A stretch of 64,000 nt of DNA, taken from Pseudomonas campi (GTDB lineage Bacteria > Pseudomonadota > Gammaproteobacteria > Pseudomonadales > Pseudomonadaceae). The DNA lies in assembly GCF_013200955.2 (NCBI RefSeq), contig NZ_CP053697.2, forward strand, positions 372,001-436,000, read 5' to 3'. The notes beneath the pieces are model-generated. The model was not told where the DNA came from, searched no databases, and saw only the letters and a list, made by a program, of their open reading frames with translations. This document shows, piece after piece, positions 55,686-64,000 of the stretch (position 1 is the first letter of the stretch; the number at the start of each line of letters is the position of its first letter). A program made the translations under genes and the position numbers.

Positions 55686-56306
55686 TCAGATAAAGGGGAT
55701 CAGCGGAATATCCTTGGGCTCTTTCGGCTTGTCCTTCAGCGGGCATTCCGGGCGTACGCCGTAGTCGGCTTTCTTGCACGGGTTGGCCTGGCGTTTCTGT
55801 GCCAGGGAGATGCGCTTGAGGTGGAAGGGTTGGCTGGGGGTGCGCTCGAGGATGCGGCCCTCGGCATCGAGGATTTCCACGGAAATCTGGTGGGTGCCGC
55901 GGTCGATATTCTTGAGCGGGAATACCGGGCTGCGCCCCGGCGCGCCGACCGGCTGGCCATCCAGTTGTAGGCGAAAGTTGTGTCCTGATTGCAGGTTGGG
56001 TTCGCTGCTGGCGGTGACGATCAGGTCGCCGCTCGGCTCGATGATGGTGGCATCGGGTTCGGGAATGATGATGCGCAGCAGCTGGTAAACCGGAGCCTTG
56101 GGCTCTTCCATGGTCAGTGGCACGGGCGGCGGGGTGTCGCTGCCGCTCATGCTGTTTGAGGGCGCCATCTCGATACGCTGGGCCTGCCCGGACGGTGGCT
56201 GGTCGGTGAACACGCGATTGCCGTCGGCGTCGATGTAGGTGTACACCCCGGCCTGCGTGGGCAGGCCGGTACAGCAGAGCAGCAGGCAGAAAAGCAGGCG
56301 ATACAT
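55686..56306 (-). CDS. DUF4124 domain protein, periplasmic
   Basis: 206 residues from ATG 56306 (MYRLLFCLLLCCTGLP), with a signal peptide ending near Ala19. A DUF4124 domain follows (VYTYIDADGNRVFTDQPP, about residues 21-38). The C-terminal half has an Ig/fibronectin-like strand pattern (FRLQLDGQPVGAPG, RGTHQISVEILDAEGRIL). It lies 32 bases downstream of a sister gene with the same design. Function unknown; similar pairs sit between glnA and ntrB in other pseudomonads as far as I recall. Confidence 0.85.
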   Translation of the reverse strand: MYRLLFCLLLCCTGLPTQAGVYTYIDADGNRVFTDQPPSGQAQRIEMAPSNSMSGSDTPPPVPLTMEEPKAPVYQLLRIIIPEPDATIIEPSGDLIVTASSEPNLQSGHNFRLQLDGQPVGAPGRSPVFPLKNIDRGTHQISVEILDAEGRILERTPSQPFHLKRISLAQKRQANPCKKADYGVRPECPLKDKPKEPKDIPLIPFI

Positions 56307-56338
56307 AGTGTCAGGTTTGCTCGCGTGGCAGGGTTTGA

Positions 56339-56899
56339 TCACGGGGCTGGCTTGGGCTTCGGGGGCTTCGGTGGTGGCGGGCGCAGGGCTGGGCTGCTGG
56401 TGTTGACCCGCTGTACGGTGAAGGTCACGGCCGGGCTTTGCTGGATCTGCTGGTCGCCACTCAGCACCTCGACGGCCAGGCTGTGCTCGCCGCGGTCGAT
56501 GTTGACCAGTTGCAGACGGGTGACATTGCTGGCCTGGCCATACGGCTGGCCGTCCAGCAGCAGGCGCAGTAGATGGCCGGCCTGCAGGCGGGGCTCAATC
56601 TGCACGCCGACGGTGAAAGTGCCGTTGTTGGCGCGCAGCGCTTCATCGCTGGGGATGTCGGTGAGTTGCAGCACCTGGTAGGCAGCGCCAGTGGCGGCGG
56701 CAGTTTCTTGCGGCTCGACGGCGCCGGGCGGTTGCGACTCGACGGTATTGGTCGGTGGCAGCTCGACGGCTTCCGCAGCCTGGCCTTCCGGTGGCTGGTT
56801 GGTGAACACCGTGTTGCCGTTGGCGTCGGTGTACTTGTAGATCTGCGCGGCAGCAGGCAGCGCGATAGCGCAAAGCAGGCAGGCGGTGAGCAGGCGCAT
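56339..56899 (-). CDS. DUF4124 domain protein, paralogue
   Basis: 186 residues from ATG 56899 (MRLLTACLLCAIALPAAA) with a signal peptide ending near Ala18. A DUF4124 domain (IYKYTDANGNTVFTNQPPEG) is followed by a linker and a strand-rich half with RLLLDGQPYG and RGEHSLAVEVLSGDQ, closely parallel to the neighbour. The C-terminus is a Pro/Lys-rich tail (PPPPKPPKPKP). The two genes look like a tandem duplication and probably form one transcript. Confidence 0.85.
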   Translation of the reverse strand: MRLLTACLLCAIALPAAAQIYKYTDANGNTVFTNQPPEGQAAEAVELPPTNTVESQPPGAVEPQETAAATGAAYQVLQLTDIPSDEALRANNGTFTVGVQIEPRLQAGHLLRLLLDGQPYGQASNVTRLQLVNIDRGEHSLAVEVLSGDQQIQQSPAVTFTVQRVNTSSPALRPPPPKPPKPKPAP

Positions 56900-56986
56900 C
56901 GGTGTACTCCCGGGTGAGCTGTGCCTAAGCCTTGCATCTGTAGGGCTGGCTGGCAAGCACGCGGCTTTGCCAGCGTGTTGCGGCGC

Positions 56987-57016
56987 AAAAAAAAGGCCTC
57001 CCGAAGGAGGCCTTTT
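56987..57016 (-). terminator. Rho-independent terminator of glnA
   Basis: On the minus strand AAAAGGCCTCC, TTCG, GGAGGCCTTTTTTTT lies 16 bases after the glnA stop; a textbook stem with a UUCG loop. Confidence 0.95.
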
Positions 57017-57031
57017 CATCACGCGGCTAGC

Positions 57032-58438
57032 TTAGACGCTGTAGTACAGGTCGTATTCCAGCGGGTGTACGAAGGTGCGTACTTTGATTTCTTCTTCGGA
57101 TTTCAGCTCGATGTAGGCATCGATGAAGTCGTCGGAGAAAACGCCGCCCTTGGTCAGGAACGCGCGACCTTTATCCAGTTCTTCCAGCGCTTCTTTCAGG
57201 CTGCCGCAAACTTGCGGGATGTTGGCAGCTTCTTCCGGCGGCAGGTCGTACAGGTTCTTGTCGGCAGCGTCGCCGGGGTGGATCTTGTTCTGGATACCGT
57301 CCAGACCGGCCATCAGCAGTGCTGCGAAGGCCAGGTACGGGTTGGCAGCCGGATCCGGGAAGCGCGCTTCGATGCGGCGGGCTTTCGGGCTGGAAACGTA
57401 CGGGATACGGATCGAGGCGGAACGGTTGCGCGCCGAGTAGGCCAGCATGACCGGAGCTTCGAAGCCCGGGACCAGACGCTTGTAGGAGTTGGTCGACGGG
57501 TTGGTGAAGCCGTTCAGGGCCTTACCGTGCTTGATGATGCCGCCGATGAAGTACAGGGCAGTGTCGGACAGGCCGGCATAGCCTTCGCCAGCGAAGGTGT
57601 TCTTGCCTTCTTTACCGATCGACAGGTGCACGTGCATACCCGAACCGTTGTCGCCGTACAGCGGCTTCGGCATGAAGGTAGCGGTTTTGCCATAGGCGTC
57701 AGCCACGTTGTGCACGCAGTACTTCAGGGTCTGAACTTCGTCAGCCTTGGCAACCAGGGTGTTGAACTTCACGCCGATTTCGTTCTGACCGGCAGTCGCC
57801 ACTTCGTGGTGGTGAACTTCGATGACCAGGCCCATTTCTTCCATGGCATTACACATGGCAGTACGGATTTCGTGGTCGTGGTCGCACGGCGGAACCGGGA
57901 AGTAACCACCTTTGACGGCCGGGCGGTGGCCCTTGTTGCCGCCTTCGATGTCGGCGTCGGTGTTCCAGGAGCCTTGTTCGGAGTAGATCTTGAACATGGA
58001 GCCAGAGATGTCGGACTTGAACTTCACTTCGTCGAAGATGAAGAACTCAGGCTCCGGGCCTACGAATACGGTGTCACCGATACCGGTGGTCTTCAGGTAT
58101 TCCTCGGCGCGCTTGGCGATGGAGCGCGGGTCGCGGTCGTAGCCTTGCATGGTGCTCGGCTCGATGATGTCGCAGACCAGGATCAGGGTCGGTTCTTCGG
58201 TGAACGGGTCCAGTACCGCGGTGTCGTCGACCGGCAGCAGGATCATGTCGGAGGCTTCGATGCCTTTCCAGCCATGGATGGACGAGCCATCGAACATTTT
58301 GCCGACTTCGAAAAATTCGTCGTCCAGGGCGTCACGGGCCGGCATGGTCACGTGGTGTTGCTTACCCTTGGTGTCAGTGAAGCGCAGGTCTACCCACTTC
58401 ACGTCGTGTTCTTTGATCAGTTGAATCGACTTCGACAT
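57032..58438 (-). CDS. glnA: Glutamine synthetase type I, GlnA
   Basis: 468 residues from ATG 58438 ([18 protein letters not shown]). It makes glutamine from glutamate, ammonia and ATP as a dodecamer. The adenylylation site is Tyr397 in NLYDLPPEE, so activity is subject to GlnE control. Other signatures: [18 protein letters not shown] and [19 protein letters not shown]. It is transcribed alone from a sigma-54 promoter with NtrC sites, and shares its upstream region with divergent thiI. Confidence 0.98.
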   Translation of the reverse strand: MSKSIQLIKEHDVKWVDLRFTDTKGKQHHVTMPARDALDDEFFEVGKMFDGSSIHGWKGIEASDMILLPVDDTAVLDPFTEEPTLILVCDIIEPSTMQGYDRDPRSIAKRAEEYLKTTGIGDTVFVGPEPEFFIFDEVKFKSDISGSMFKIYSEQGSWNTDADIEGGNKGHRPAVKGGYFPVPPCDHDHEIRTAMCNAMEEMGLVIEVHHHEVATAGQNEIGVKFNTLVAKADEVQTLKYCVHNVADAYGKTATFMPKPLYGDNGSGMHVHLSIGKEGKNTFAGEGYAGLSDTALYFIGGIIKHGKALNGFTNPSTNSYKRLVPGFEAPVMLAYSARNRSASIRIPYVSSPKARRIEARFPDPAANPYLAFAALLMAGLDGIQNKIHPGDAADKNLYDLPPEEAANIPQVCGSLKEALEELDKGRAFLTKGGVFSDDFIDAYIELKSEEEIKVRTFVHPLEYDLYYSV

Positions 58439-58534
58439 GCTGTCCTCCAGGTGGATAAGGCTCGAAAGGTGAGCCCTCAAAAGTTCGGTGAAGCCCGGCG
58501 GGATAGTCCGTCATGGCAACCTGCCTCACAAGGG

Positions 58535-58550
58535 AGCAAATTGCGTGCCA
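58535..58550 (-). promoter_or_regulatory. Sigma-54 promoter of glnA (-24/-12)
   Basis: On the minus strand TGGCACGCAATTTGCT: TGGCAC, five bases, TTGCT, a full match to the RpoN consensus. It lies about 97 bases upstream of the glnA start. Confidence 0.9.
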
Positions 58551-58622
58551 GTGCCCCGGAATGGGTGTGCGGCCCATAACTCAGGGTTTTCGCGGGTTGT
58601 GGCGATTATTTATACAGCTGCG

Positions 58623-58639
58623 CGCACCATTTTGGGTCT
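58623..58639 (-). promoter_or_regulatory. NtrC-like site 1 of glnA
   Basis: CGCACCATTTTGGGTCT keeps the GCACCA half of the enteric NtrC consensus and a partly degenerate second half. It sits 72 bases upstream of the -24 element. Confidence 0.65.
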
Positions 58640-58653
58640 TTAAATAATTAGTG

Positions 58654-58670
58654 CGCACCATTTTAGGTCT
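58654..58670 (-). promoter_or_regulatory. NtrC-like site 2 of glnA
   Basis: CGCACCATTTTAGGTCT is nearly identical to site 1 and lies 31 bases away, three helical turns, as expected for cooperative NtrC binding on one face of the DNA. Confidence 0.65.
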
Positions 58671-58718
58671 TTGGCAAACTACCTTATTGTTTTTGGTTAA
58701 ACCTTGAGCAATTTCCGC

Positions 58719-58724
58719 TATAAT
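58719..58724 (+). promoter_or_regulatory. Candidate -10 of thiI
   Basis: A perfect TATAAT lies 42 bases before the thiI ATG. The -35 is poor (TTAAAC at a 16-base spacing). Confidence 0.6.
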
Positions 58725-58766
58725 CCGCGCCCCTCTTTTTTGGTTGCCTGGCGTACGCGCTGTCCC

Positions 58767-60224
58767 ATGAAACTCATCGTCAAACCCTTCGCGGAAATCA
58801 CTATCAAGAGCCGGCCGGTGCGCAAGCAGTTCATCCGCCAGCTGGCGAAGAACATCCGCACGGTGCTGCGTGACCTGGACCCCCAGCTGGAGGTGCAGGG
58901 CGAGTGGGACAACCTCGACCTGATCAGCCAGGTGCGCGAGCCGAAGCTTCAGGCGCAGATGTTCGAGCGTCTGCGCAACACCCCCGGCATCGCCCACTTT
59001 CTCGAAGTGCACGAATACCCCTACGTCGATTTCGATGACACTTTCGAGAAATGCCGCGCGCATTTTGGTGCCCAGCTGCCCGGCAAGATCTTCGCTGTGC
59101 GTTGCAAGCGTGCCGGCAACACCCACGACTTCAGCTCGATGGAGCTGGCCAGCCACGTTGGCAGTCGCCTGCGTATCGAGTGCGGTGCCGCTGGCATCGA
59201 CCTCAAGCAGCCCGAGGCCGAAGTGCGCTTCGAGGTGCGCTACGAGCGCCTGCTGATCATCCATGCCCAGCACGAAGGCCTGGGCGGCTATCCGCTGGGC
59301 TCCATCGAGCAGACCCTGGTGCTGATGTCCGGCGGCTTCGATTCCACCGTCGCCGCCTACCAGATGATGCGCCGCGGCCTGCTCAGCCACTTCTGCTTCT
59401 TCAACCTCGGCGGCCGCGCCCACGAGCTGGGTGTGATGGAAGTGGCCCACTATCTGTGGCAGAAGTACGGCAGCTCGCACCGCGTACTGTTTATCAGTGT
59501 GCCGTTCGAGGAGGTGGTCGGCGAGATACTCGGCAAGGTCGACAACAGCCAGATGGGCGTGATCCTCAAGCGCATGATGCTGCGCGCGGCCAGCCGTATC
59601 GCGGCGGAGCTGAACATCGATGCGCTGGTCACCGGCGAGGCGATCAGCCAGGTGTCCAGCCAGACCCTGCCTAACCTCTCGGTGATCGACTCGGCCACCG
59701 ACATGCTGGTGCTGCGGCCGCTGATCGCCGCGCACAAGCAGGACATCATCGACACCGCCACGGCCATCGGCACCGCCGAGTTCGCCAAGAACATGCCCGA
59801 GTACTGCGGGGTGATATCGGTCAACCCGACCACCCGGGCCAAGCCGGGGCGCATCGAACATGAAGAAACCCACTTCGACATGGCCATCCTCGAACGCGCC
59901 CTGGAGCGCGCTACGCGGATCACCGTCGATCGGGTGATCGACGAGCTGGGTCAGGACCTGCAGATCGAGGAAGTGGCCGAGGTGCTGGCCGGGCAGATCG
60001 TCCTCGATATCCGCCATCCGGATGCCGCCGAAGACGAGCCGCTTACGCTTCCCGGCATCGAGGTGCAAACCCTGCCGTTCTACGCGTTGAACAATCGCTT
60101 CAAGGGTCTGGATGAAACACGCCAGTACCTGCTGTATTGCGACAAGGGCGTGATGAGTCGCCTGCATGCCCACCATCTACTGAGCGAGGGGCATGCCAAT
60201 GTTCGCGTCTATCGCCCGCATTAA
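58767..60224 (+). CDS. thiI: tRNA 4-thiouridine synthetase ThiI
   Basis: 485 residues from ATG 58767 ([15 protein letters not shown]). An N-terminal ferredoxin-like/THUMP region, a PP-loop SGGFDST at about residue 188, and a C-terminal rhodanese domain with catalytic Cys458 in [13 protein letters not shown]. It puts sulfur on U8 of tRNA and can feed thiamine thiazole synthesis. The C-terminal rhodanese is present, as in enteric ThiI. Divergent from glnA; typA follows after 130 bases. Confidence 0.96.
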   Translation: MKLIVKPFAEITIKSRPVRKQFIRQLAKNIRTVLRDLDPQLEVQGEWDNLDLISQVREPKLQAQMFERLRNTPGIAHFLEVHEYPYVDFDDTFEKCRAHFGAQLPGKIFAVRCKRAGNTHDFSSMELASHVGSRLRIECGAAGIDLKQPEAEVRFEVRYERLLIIHAQHEGLGGYPLGSIEQTLVLMSGGFDSTVAAYQMMRRGLLSHFCFFNLGGRAHELGVMEVAHYLWQKYGSSHRVLFISVPFEEVVGEILGKVDNSQMGVILKRMMLRAASRIAAELNIDALVTGEAISQVSSQTLPNLSVIDSATDMLVLRPLIAAHKQDIIDTATAIGTAEFAKNMPEYCGVISVNPTTRAKPGRIEHEETHFDMAILERALERATRITVDRVIDELGQDLQIEEVAEVLAGQIVLDIRHPDAAEDEPLTLPGIEVQTLPFYALNNRFKGLDETRQYLLYCDKGVMSRLHAHHLLSEGHANVRVYRPH

Positions 60225-60354
60225 GCGCGCGGGCCTGCTGGGCGGCAGCATCCGTCATCGCCCTCCCGACCGGCCGCGCATTCACCCGCTATTCATCCAG
60301 GCTGCGTAAACTGCGCCGCCAACGACTTCAGAATCATCAATCGAGACGACATCC

Positions 60355-62166
60355 GTGATCGAAAATCTCCGCAATATCGCCATCATCGCCCACGTCGACC
60401 ATGGCAAAACCACCCTGGTAGACAAACTGCTGCGCCTGTCCGGCACCCTCGACCGCAAAGAGCTGGAATCCGAGCGCGTGATGGACTCCAACGACCAGGA
60501 AAAAGAGCGTGGCATCACCATTCTGGCGAAGAACACCGCCCTGAAATGGAACGGCTACGACATCAACATCGTTGACACCCCCGGCCACGCCGACTTCGGC
60601 GGTGAAGTAGAGCGCGTGATGTCGATGGTTGACTCCGTACTGCTGGTGGTCGACGCCCAGGACGGCCCGATGCCGCAAACCCGTTTCGTGACCCAGAAGG
60701 CCTTCAAGGCCGGCCTGCGTCCGATCGTGGTGATCAACAAGATTGACCGTCCGGGCGCGCGTCCGGATTGGGTGGTTGACCAGATTTTCGACCTGTTCGA
60801 CAACCTCGGCGCCACCGAAGAGCAGCTGGACTTCCCGATCGTCTACGCCAGCGCCCTGAACGGTATCGCCGGTCTGGACCACGAGAAGATGGACGACCAC
60901 ATGGACGCCCTGTTCCAGGCCGTGGTTGATCACGTACCGTCGCCGAAAGTCGACGTCGACGGCCCGTTCCAGATGCAGATCTCGCAGCTGGACTACAACA
61001 GCTTCCTCGGTGTTATCGGTATCGGCCGCATCGCTCGCGGCAGCGTCAAGACCAACACCCCGGTGGTGGCCATCGGTGCCGACGGCAAGAAGCGTCAGGG
61101 CCGTATCCTGAAGATCATGGGTCACTCCGGCCTGCACCGCGTCGAAGTCGGCGAAGCCCAGGCTGGCGACATCGTCTGCGTCAGCGGCATGGACGAGCTG
61201 TACATCTCCGACACCCTGTGCGACATGAACAACGTCGAAGCCCTGCCGCCGCTGTCCGTCGACGAGCCGACCGTGTCCATGACCTTCCAGGTCAACGACT
61301 CGCCGTTCTGCGGTAAAGAAGGCAAGTTCGTCACCAGCCGCAACATCAAGGAACGTCTGGAAAAAGAACTGCTGCACAACGTCGCCCTGCGTGTTCAGGA
61401 AGGCGACAGCGCCGACAAGTTCAAGGTATCCGGCCGTGGCGAACTGCACCTCTCGGTACTGATCGAAACCATGCGTCGCGAAGGCTTCGAGATGGCTGTC
61501 GGCCGTCCGGAAGTGGTGATCAAGGAAGTCGACGGCGTTAAGCAGGAACCCTACGAGAACGTCATCGTCGACATCGAGGAAACCCACCAGGGTGCCCTGA
61601 TGGAACAGATGGGCCTGCGCAAGGGCGATCTGACCAACATGGTCCCGGATGGCAAGGGTCGTATCCGTCTGGAGTACACCATTCCGGCCCGTGGCCTGAT
61701 CGGTTTCCGTAACTCCTTCCTGACCATGACCTCGGGCAGCGGCATCCTGACTTCGACCTTCAGCCACTACGGCCCGATCAAGTCCGGTGAAGTTGGCCAC
61801 CGCCAGAACGGCGTGCTGGTTTCCATGGCCACCGGCAAGGCGCTGACCTACTCCCTGGAAACCCTGCAGGACCGCGGCAAGCTGTTCCTCGAGCCGGGCC
61901 AGGAAGTTTATGAAGGCCAGCTGGCCGGCATCAACAGCCGCGACAACGACCTGGTGATCAACCCCACCAAAGGCAAGAAGCTCGACAACATGCGTGCTTC
62001 CGGCAAAGACGAAACCATCGCCCTGGTGCCGCCGATCAAGTTCACCCTTGAGCAGGCCCTGGAATTCATCGATGACGACGAACTGGTGGAAGTCACGCCG
62101 AAGTCGATCCGTCTGCGCAAGAAGTTCCTCAGCGAAACCGACCGCAAGCGCCACAGCAAGAAGTAA
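60355..62166 (+). CDS. typA: Ribosome-associated GTPase TypA/BipA, GTG start
   Basis: 603 residues starting with GTG at 60355 (product [20 protein letters not shown]). G1 [10 protein letters not shown]3 [10 protein letters not shown] and G4 NKIDR are all present, followed by EF-G-like domains and the BipA-specific C-terminal domain. It acts in 50S maturation and stress and virulence control in Pseudomonas. Codon use is strongly biased to C-ending codons, as for a highly expressed gene. A terminator follows. Confidence 0.97.
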   Translation: MIENLRNIAIIAHVDHGKTTLVDKLLRLSGTLDRKELESERVMDSNDQEKERGITILAKNTALKWNGYDINIVDTPGHADFGGEVERVMSMVDSVLLVVDAQDGPMPQTRFVTQKAFKAGLRPIVVINKIDRPGARPDWVVDQIFDLFDNLGATEEQLDFPIVYASALNGIAGLDHEKMDDHMDALFQAVVDHVPSPKVDVDGPFQMQISQLDYNSFLGVIGIGRIARGSVKTNTPVVAIGADGKKRQGRILKIMGHSGLHRVEVGEAQAGDIVCVSGMDELYISDTLCDMNNVEALPPLSVDEPTVSMTFQVNDSPFCGKEGKFVTSRNIKERLEKELLHNVALRVQEGDSADKFKVSGRGELHLSVLIETMRREGFEMAVGRPEVVIKEVDGVKQEPYENVIVDIEETHQGALMEQMGLRKGDLTNMVPDGKGRIRLEYTIPARGLIGFRNSFLTMTSGSGILTSTFSHYGPIKSGEVGHRQNGVLVSMATGKALTYSLETLQDRGKLFLEPGQEVYEGQLAGINSRDNDLVINPTKGKKLDNMRASGKDETIALVPPIKFTLEQALEFIDDDELVEVTPKSIRLRKKFLSETDRKRHSKK

Positions 62167-62186
62167 CTTCTAGCTGAGCTGTCCCC

Positions 62187-62228
62187 AACGCCCCCGCCGG
62201 CCCAGCCTGCGGGGGCGTTGTCGTTTTT
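62187..62228 (+). terminator. Rho-independent terminator of typA
   Basis: AACGCCCCCGC, an 11-base loop, GCGGGGGCGTT and then TGTCGTTTTT, about 20 bases after the stop codon. Confidence 0.85.
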
Positions 62229-62409
62229 GCGCGGGAAAAGCGCCGCATGACGCATTTATGCAGGTTAGTGGCGCATTGCTTCTATCGTTTCACTCATGAA
62301 GTCGGCGAGGCTGGCGATAGCTATCGAATAGTCTCGGGGTGTGCAGCGCCTGGCTCGGCAATTGCTGGCTCCAGCGCTCCGCAGGTTCGTCTGATTGAGG
62401 AGTTCGGCG

Positions 62410-64000
62410 ATGAACGCGTTATTGAAGCCGGGGATGCGCACGCTCGAGCGCTTCCGTTTCGCCCGCAAGTTCCAGTTGCTGGCGCTGATGTTCATCCTGC
62501 CGCTGGCTTATGCCGCCTGGGTGATTGGCCAGACCTACCTGGAGAAGCTCTGGGTGGTCGATGGCGAGCGCTCTGGGGTGCGTCAGTTGCAGGCGCTGGA
62601 TCGGGTCGAACTGGCGCTGGTGGCCCAGCGCAACCTGAGCGCGCGCTGGAAGGCCACCGAGCGTAATCGCCAAGCCAGTGCCGAGTCCCAGGCCGCGCTG
62701 ACCCGCCTGCAGCAGGGCGAGGCGGGCCTGGATGAGGCGCTGCAGCAGCTGCAGCAGGTGCTTGCTGACGAGGCTGCCAGCAGCCATGTCACGGAGCGCC
62801 TGCAGACTCTGCAGGGCCTACGCGAGGGCCTCGGTGGCCAGGCGCTGAGCAGCGTCGGCTGGTGGCCGGATGCCTATGACCGGTTCACCCTGGCCTTGCA
62901 GCAGCTGGTCAGCCTGCGTGAGCAGATCGCCACCGAGAGCGGGCTGATTCTCGATCCCTGGCTGGAAACCTACCTGCTGATGCAGATGTCCACCCAGGGC
63001 GCGCCGCGCCTGCAACAGCAACTGGGGGTGCTGGCCAGCGTGGGCCAGGGCGCGGTAGCCGCCGGCCAGTTCAGCCTGCAGAGCCGTTTGCAGCTCCGTG
63101 AGATCCGCAGCGCCACCGGCGAGTCGCGCCTGCAGCTGGGCAAGTTCGGCGAAAACCTCGAGGGCAAGCTGCCCAAGTCGCTGGCGGCCTGGAAGGAAAG
63201 CTATGCACAGAGCCTGGCCGGGCTCGACGGCTGGCTCCAGCAGCTCGATCAGAAGATGTATGGCGATGGCGGCATCAGCCTCGACGTGGCCAGTTTCGAG
63301 CAGGGCATGGATGCCACCCAGGCGCATATCGCCCGCCTGCAGGAGGCGACCCTGGCGGCGCTCGACCAGCGCCTGCAGCAGTATCGGGCGCAGGCCCTGC
63401 GTGCGCTGATTCTGACCCTCGGCGCCTTCACGACCATGGTGGTGCTGGCGCTGTATGCCTTGCTCTGCCTGCAGGCTTCGATCCGCGCCAGTGCCGCGCG
63501 CATCACGGCGCTGGCGCAGCAGTTGCGCGATGGCGACCTGCGCAGCCATGTCACCGTGCATGGCCAGGATGAGCTGGCGCTGATCGGTGTGGCGCTCAAC
63601 GACGCGGTGGCGCAGTTGCGTGGTTCGTTGCAGGGGGTCAACCAGGAGACGGCCGAGCTGGGCGATACGGTCGTTGTGCTTAGCGACCAGGCCCAGGTGG
63701 CGCTGCGTGCGGTGGAACAGCAACAACAGCAGGTCAGTCAGATCGCCGCGGCCGCCACGCAGATGGCTGCCACCGCGCAGAGCGTGGCGGAGAACTGCGA
63801 GATGGCCGCCCAGGATGCCACCCAGACCCGTCATGTGGCTGAGGCCAGCAACCAGCGCAGCGTGCAGACCACGGCCAGCATGCATCAGCTGACCCGTCAG
63901 CTCGGCGATGCCGCCACGGCACTCGGCGAGCTGCGTGAACAGGCGCAGCAGATCAACCGGGTGGTCGATGTGATCAAGGGCATCGCCGAGCAGACCAATC
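62410..64000 (+). CDS. Methyl-accepting chemotaxis protein, 5' part (runs off the window)
   Basis: 530 codons are present, from ATG 62410 to the window end, without a stop. Two membrane segments (about residues 20-42 and 331-353) enclose a periplasmic region of nearly 290 residues that looks all-helical and rich in Gln, Leu and Ala. A HAMP domain follows (about 354-405), then the start of the signalling coiled coil (AAAATQMAATAQSVAENC, VVDVIKGIAEQTN). The last motif is the conserved hairpin-proximal stretch. The ligand is unknown; the sensor does not show an obvious Cache or PAS pattern and may be an HBM-like or other four-helix domain. Confidence 0.92.
   Translation, partial: MNALLKPGMRTLERFRFARKFQLLALMFILPLAYAAWVIGQTYLEKLWVVDGERSGVRQLQALDRVELALVAQRNLSARWKATERNRQASAESQAALTRLQQGEAGLDEALQQLQQVLADEAASSHVTERLQTLQGLREGLGGQALSSVGWWPDAYDRFTLALQQLVSLREQIATESGLILDPWLETYLLMQMSTQGAPRLQQQLGVLASVGQGAVAAGQFSLQSRLQLREIRSATGESRLQLGKFGENLEGKLPKSLAAWKESYAQSLAGLDGWLQQLDQKMYGDGGISLDVASFEQGMDATQAHIARLQEATLAALDQRLQQYRAQALRALILTLGAFTTMVVLALYALLCLQASIRASAARITALAQQLRDGDLRSHVTVHGQDELALIGVALNDAVAQLRGSLQGVNQETAELGDTVVVLSDQAQVALRAVEQQQQQVSQIAAAATQMAATAQSVAENCEMAAQDATQTRHVAEASNQRSVQTTASMHQLTRQLGDAATALGELREQAQQINRVVDVIKGIAEQTN

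Larger units (their letters stand above)
58439..58766. promoter_or_regulatory. Divergent glnA / thiI control region
   Basis: 328 bases. On the minus strand: a sigma-54 promoter and two NtrC-like sites for glnA. On the plus strand: a thiI -10. The glnA leader is about 100 bases. No gene-like frame is present. Confidence 0.8.

Noticed and set aside
56921..58579. 552-codon open frame opposite glnA
   Set aside because: Antisense shadow created by strong codon bias of glnA; it also crosses the glnA terminator and promoter.
58581..62154. Long open frames opposite thiI and typA
   Set aside because: Antisense shadows; the plus-strand genes carry all conserved motifs.
62818..63885. 355-codon open frame opposite the chemoreceptor
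   Set aside because: Antisense shadow of the MCP frame; product is low-complexity His/Arg/Leu/Gln.

Overview
The window reads as a chromosomal segment of a high-GC gammaproteobacterium, most likely a Pseudomonas. The backbone genes (hisB-H-A-F, ctpA, envC-like, gpmI, rhodanese/grxC/secB, trmL, ntrC-ntrB, glnA, thiI, typA) have Pseudomonas-type protein sequences and, from memory, follow the P. aeruginosa order around hisF, secB and glnA. Pseudomonas-style palindromic repeats (REP-like and MITE-like) lie between genes. Assignments come from reading the sequence; no database search was run.

Layout. 1-2466: end of hisB, hisH, a small DUF2164 gene, hisA and hisF. 2467-26421: a block of about 24 kb that interrupts the backbone. 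It holds a 5458-residue protein made almost entirely of an 8-residue repeat (645 octads' worth of sequence), with a Ca-binding, type I secretion-like C-terminus. A TPR/GT41 (O-GlcNAc-transferase-like) glycosyltransferase and a DUF4422-like protein follow on the same strand. A complete type I secretion system (ABC, HlyD, TolC genes) runs convergently on the minus strand. 26643-34218: substrate-binding protein, ctpA, envC-like, gpmI, rhodanese, grxC, secB, trmL. 34321-52391: a complete MSHA-type pilus locus (mshI through mshQ) in one direction. 52781-62166: ntrC-ntrB, two DUF4124 lipoprotein-size genes, glnA, thiI, typA. 62410-64000: 5' part of a methyl-accepting chemotaxis protein that runs off the window.

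How the parts may work together. The giant protein, the GT41 enzyme, the DUF4422-like enzyme and the T1SS look like one system: a Thr/Ser-rich filamentous surface or secreted protein that could be O-glycosylated in the cytoplasm and exported in one step. A near-consensus FleQ box upstream of the giant gene, and a c-di-GMP-binding type (MshEN) domain in the MSHA ATPase, suggest that both adhesion systems in this window may respond to c-di-GMP. The nitrogen block is coherent: glnA has a sigma-54 promoter with two NtrC-like sites, and another NtrC-like site lies in front of ntrB.

Repeats are a second theme. Two REP families and a MITE-like family with inverted ends lie between genes; several copies directly abut or supply stop codons, and one REP is translated as the leader of the prepilin-like MshO.
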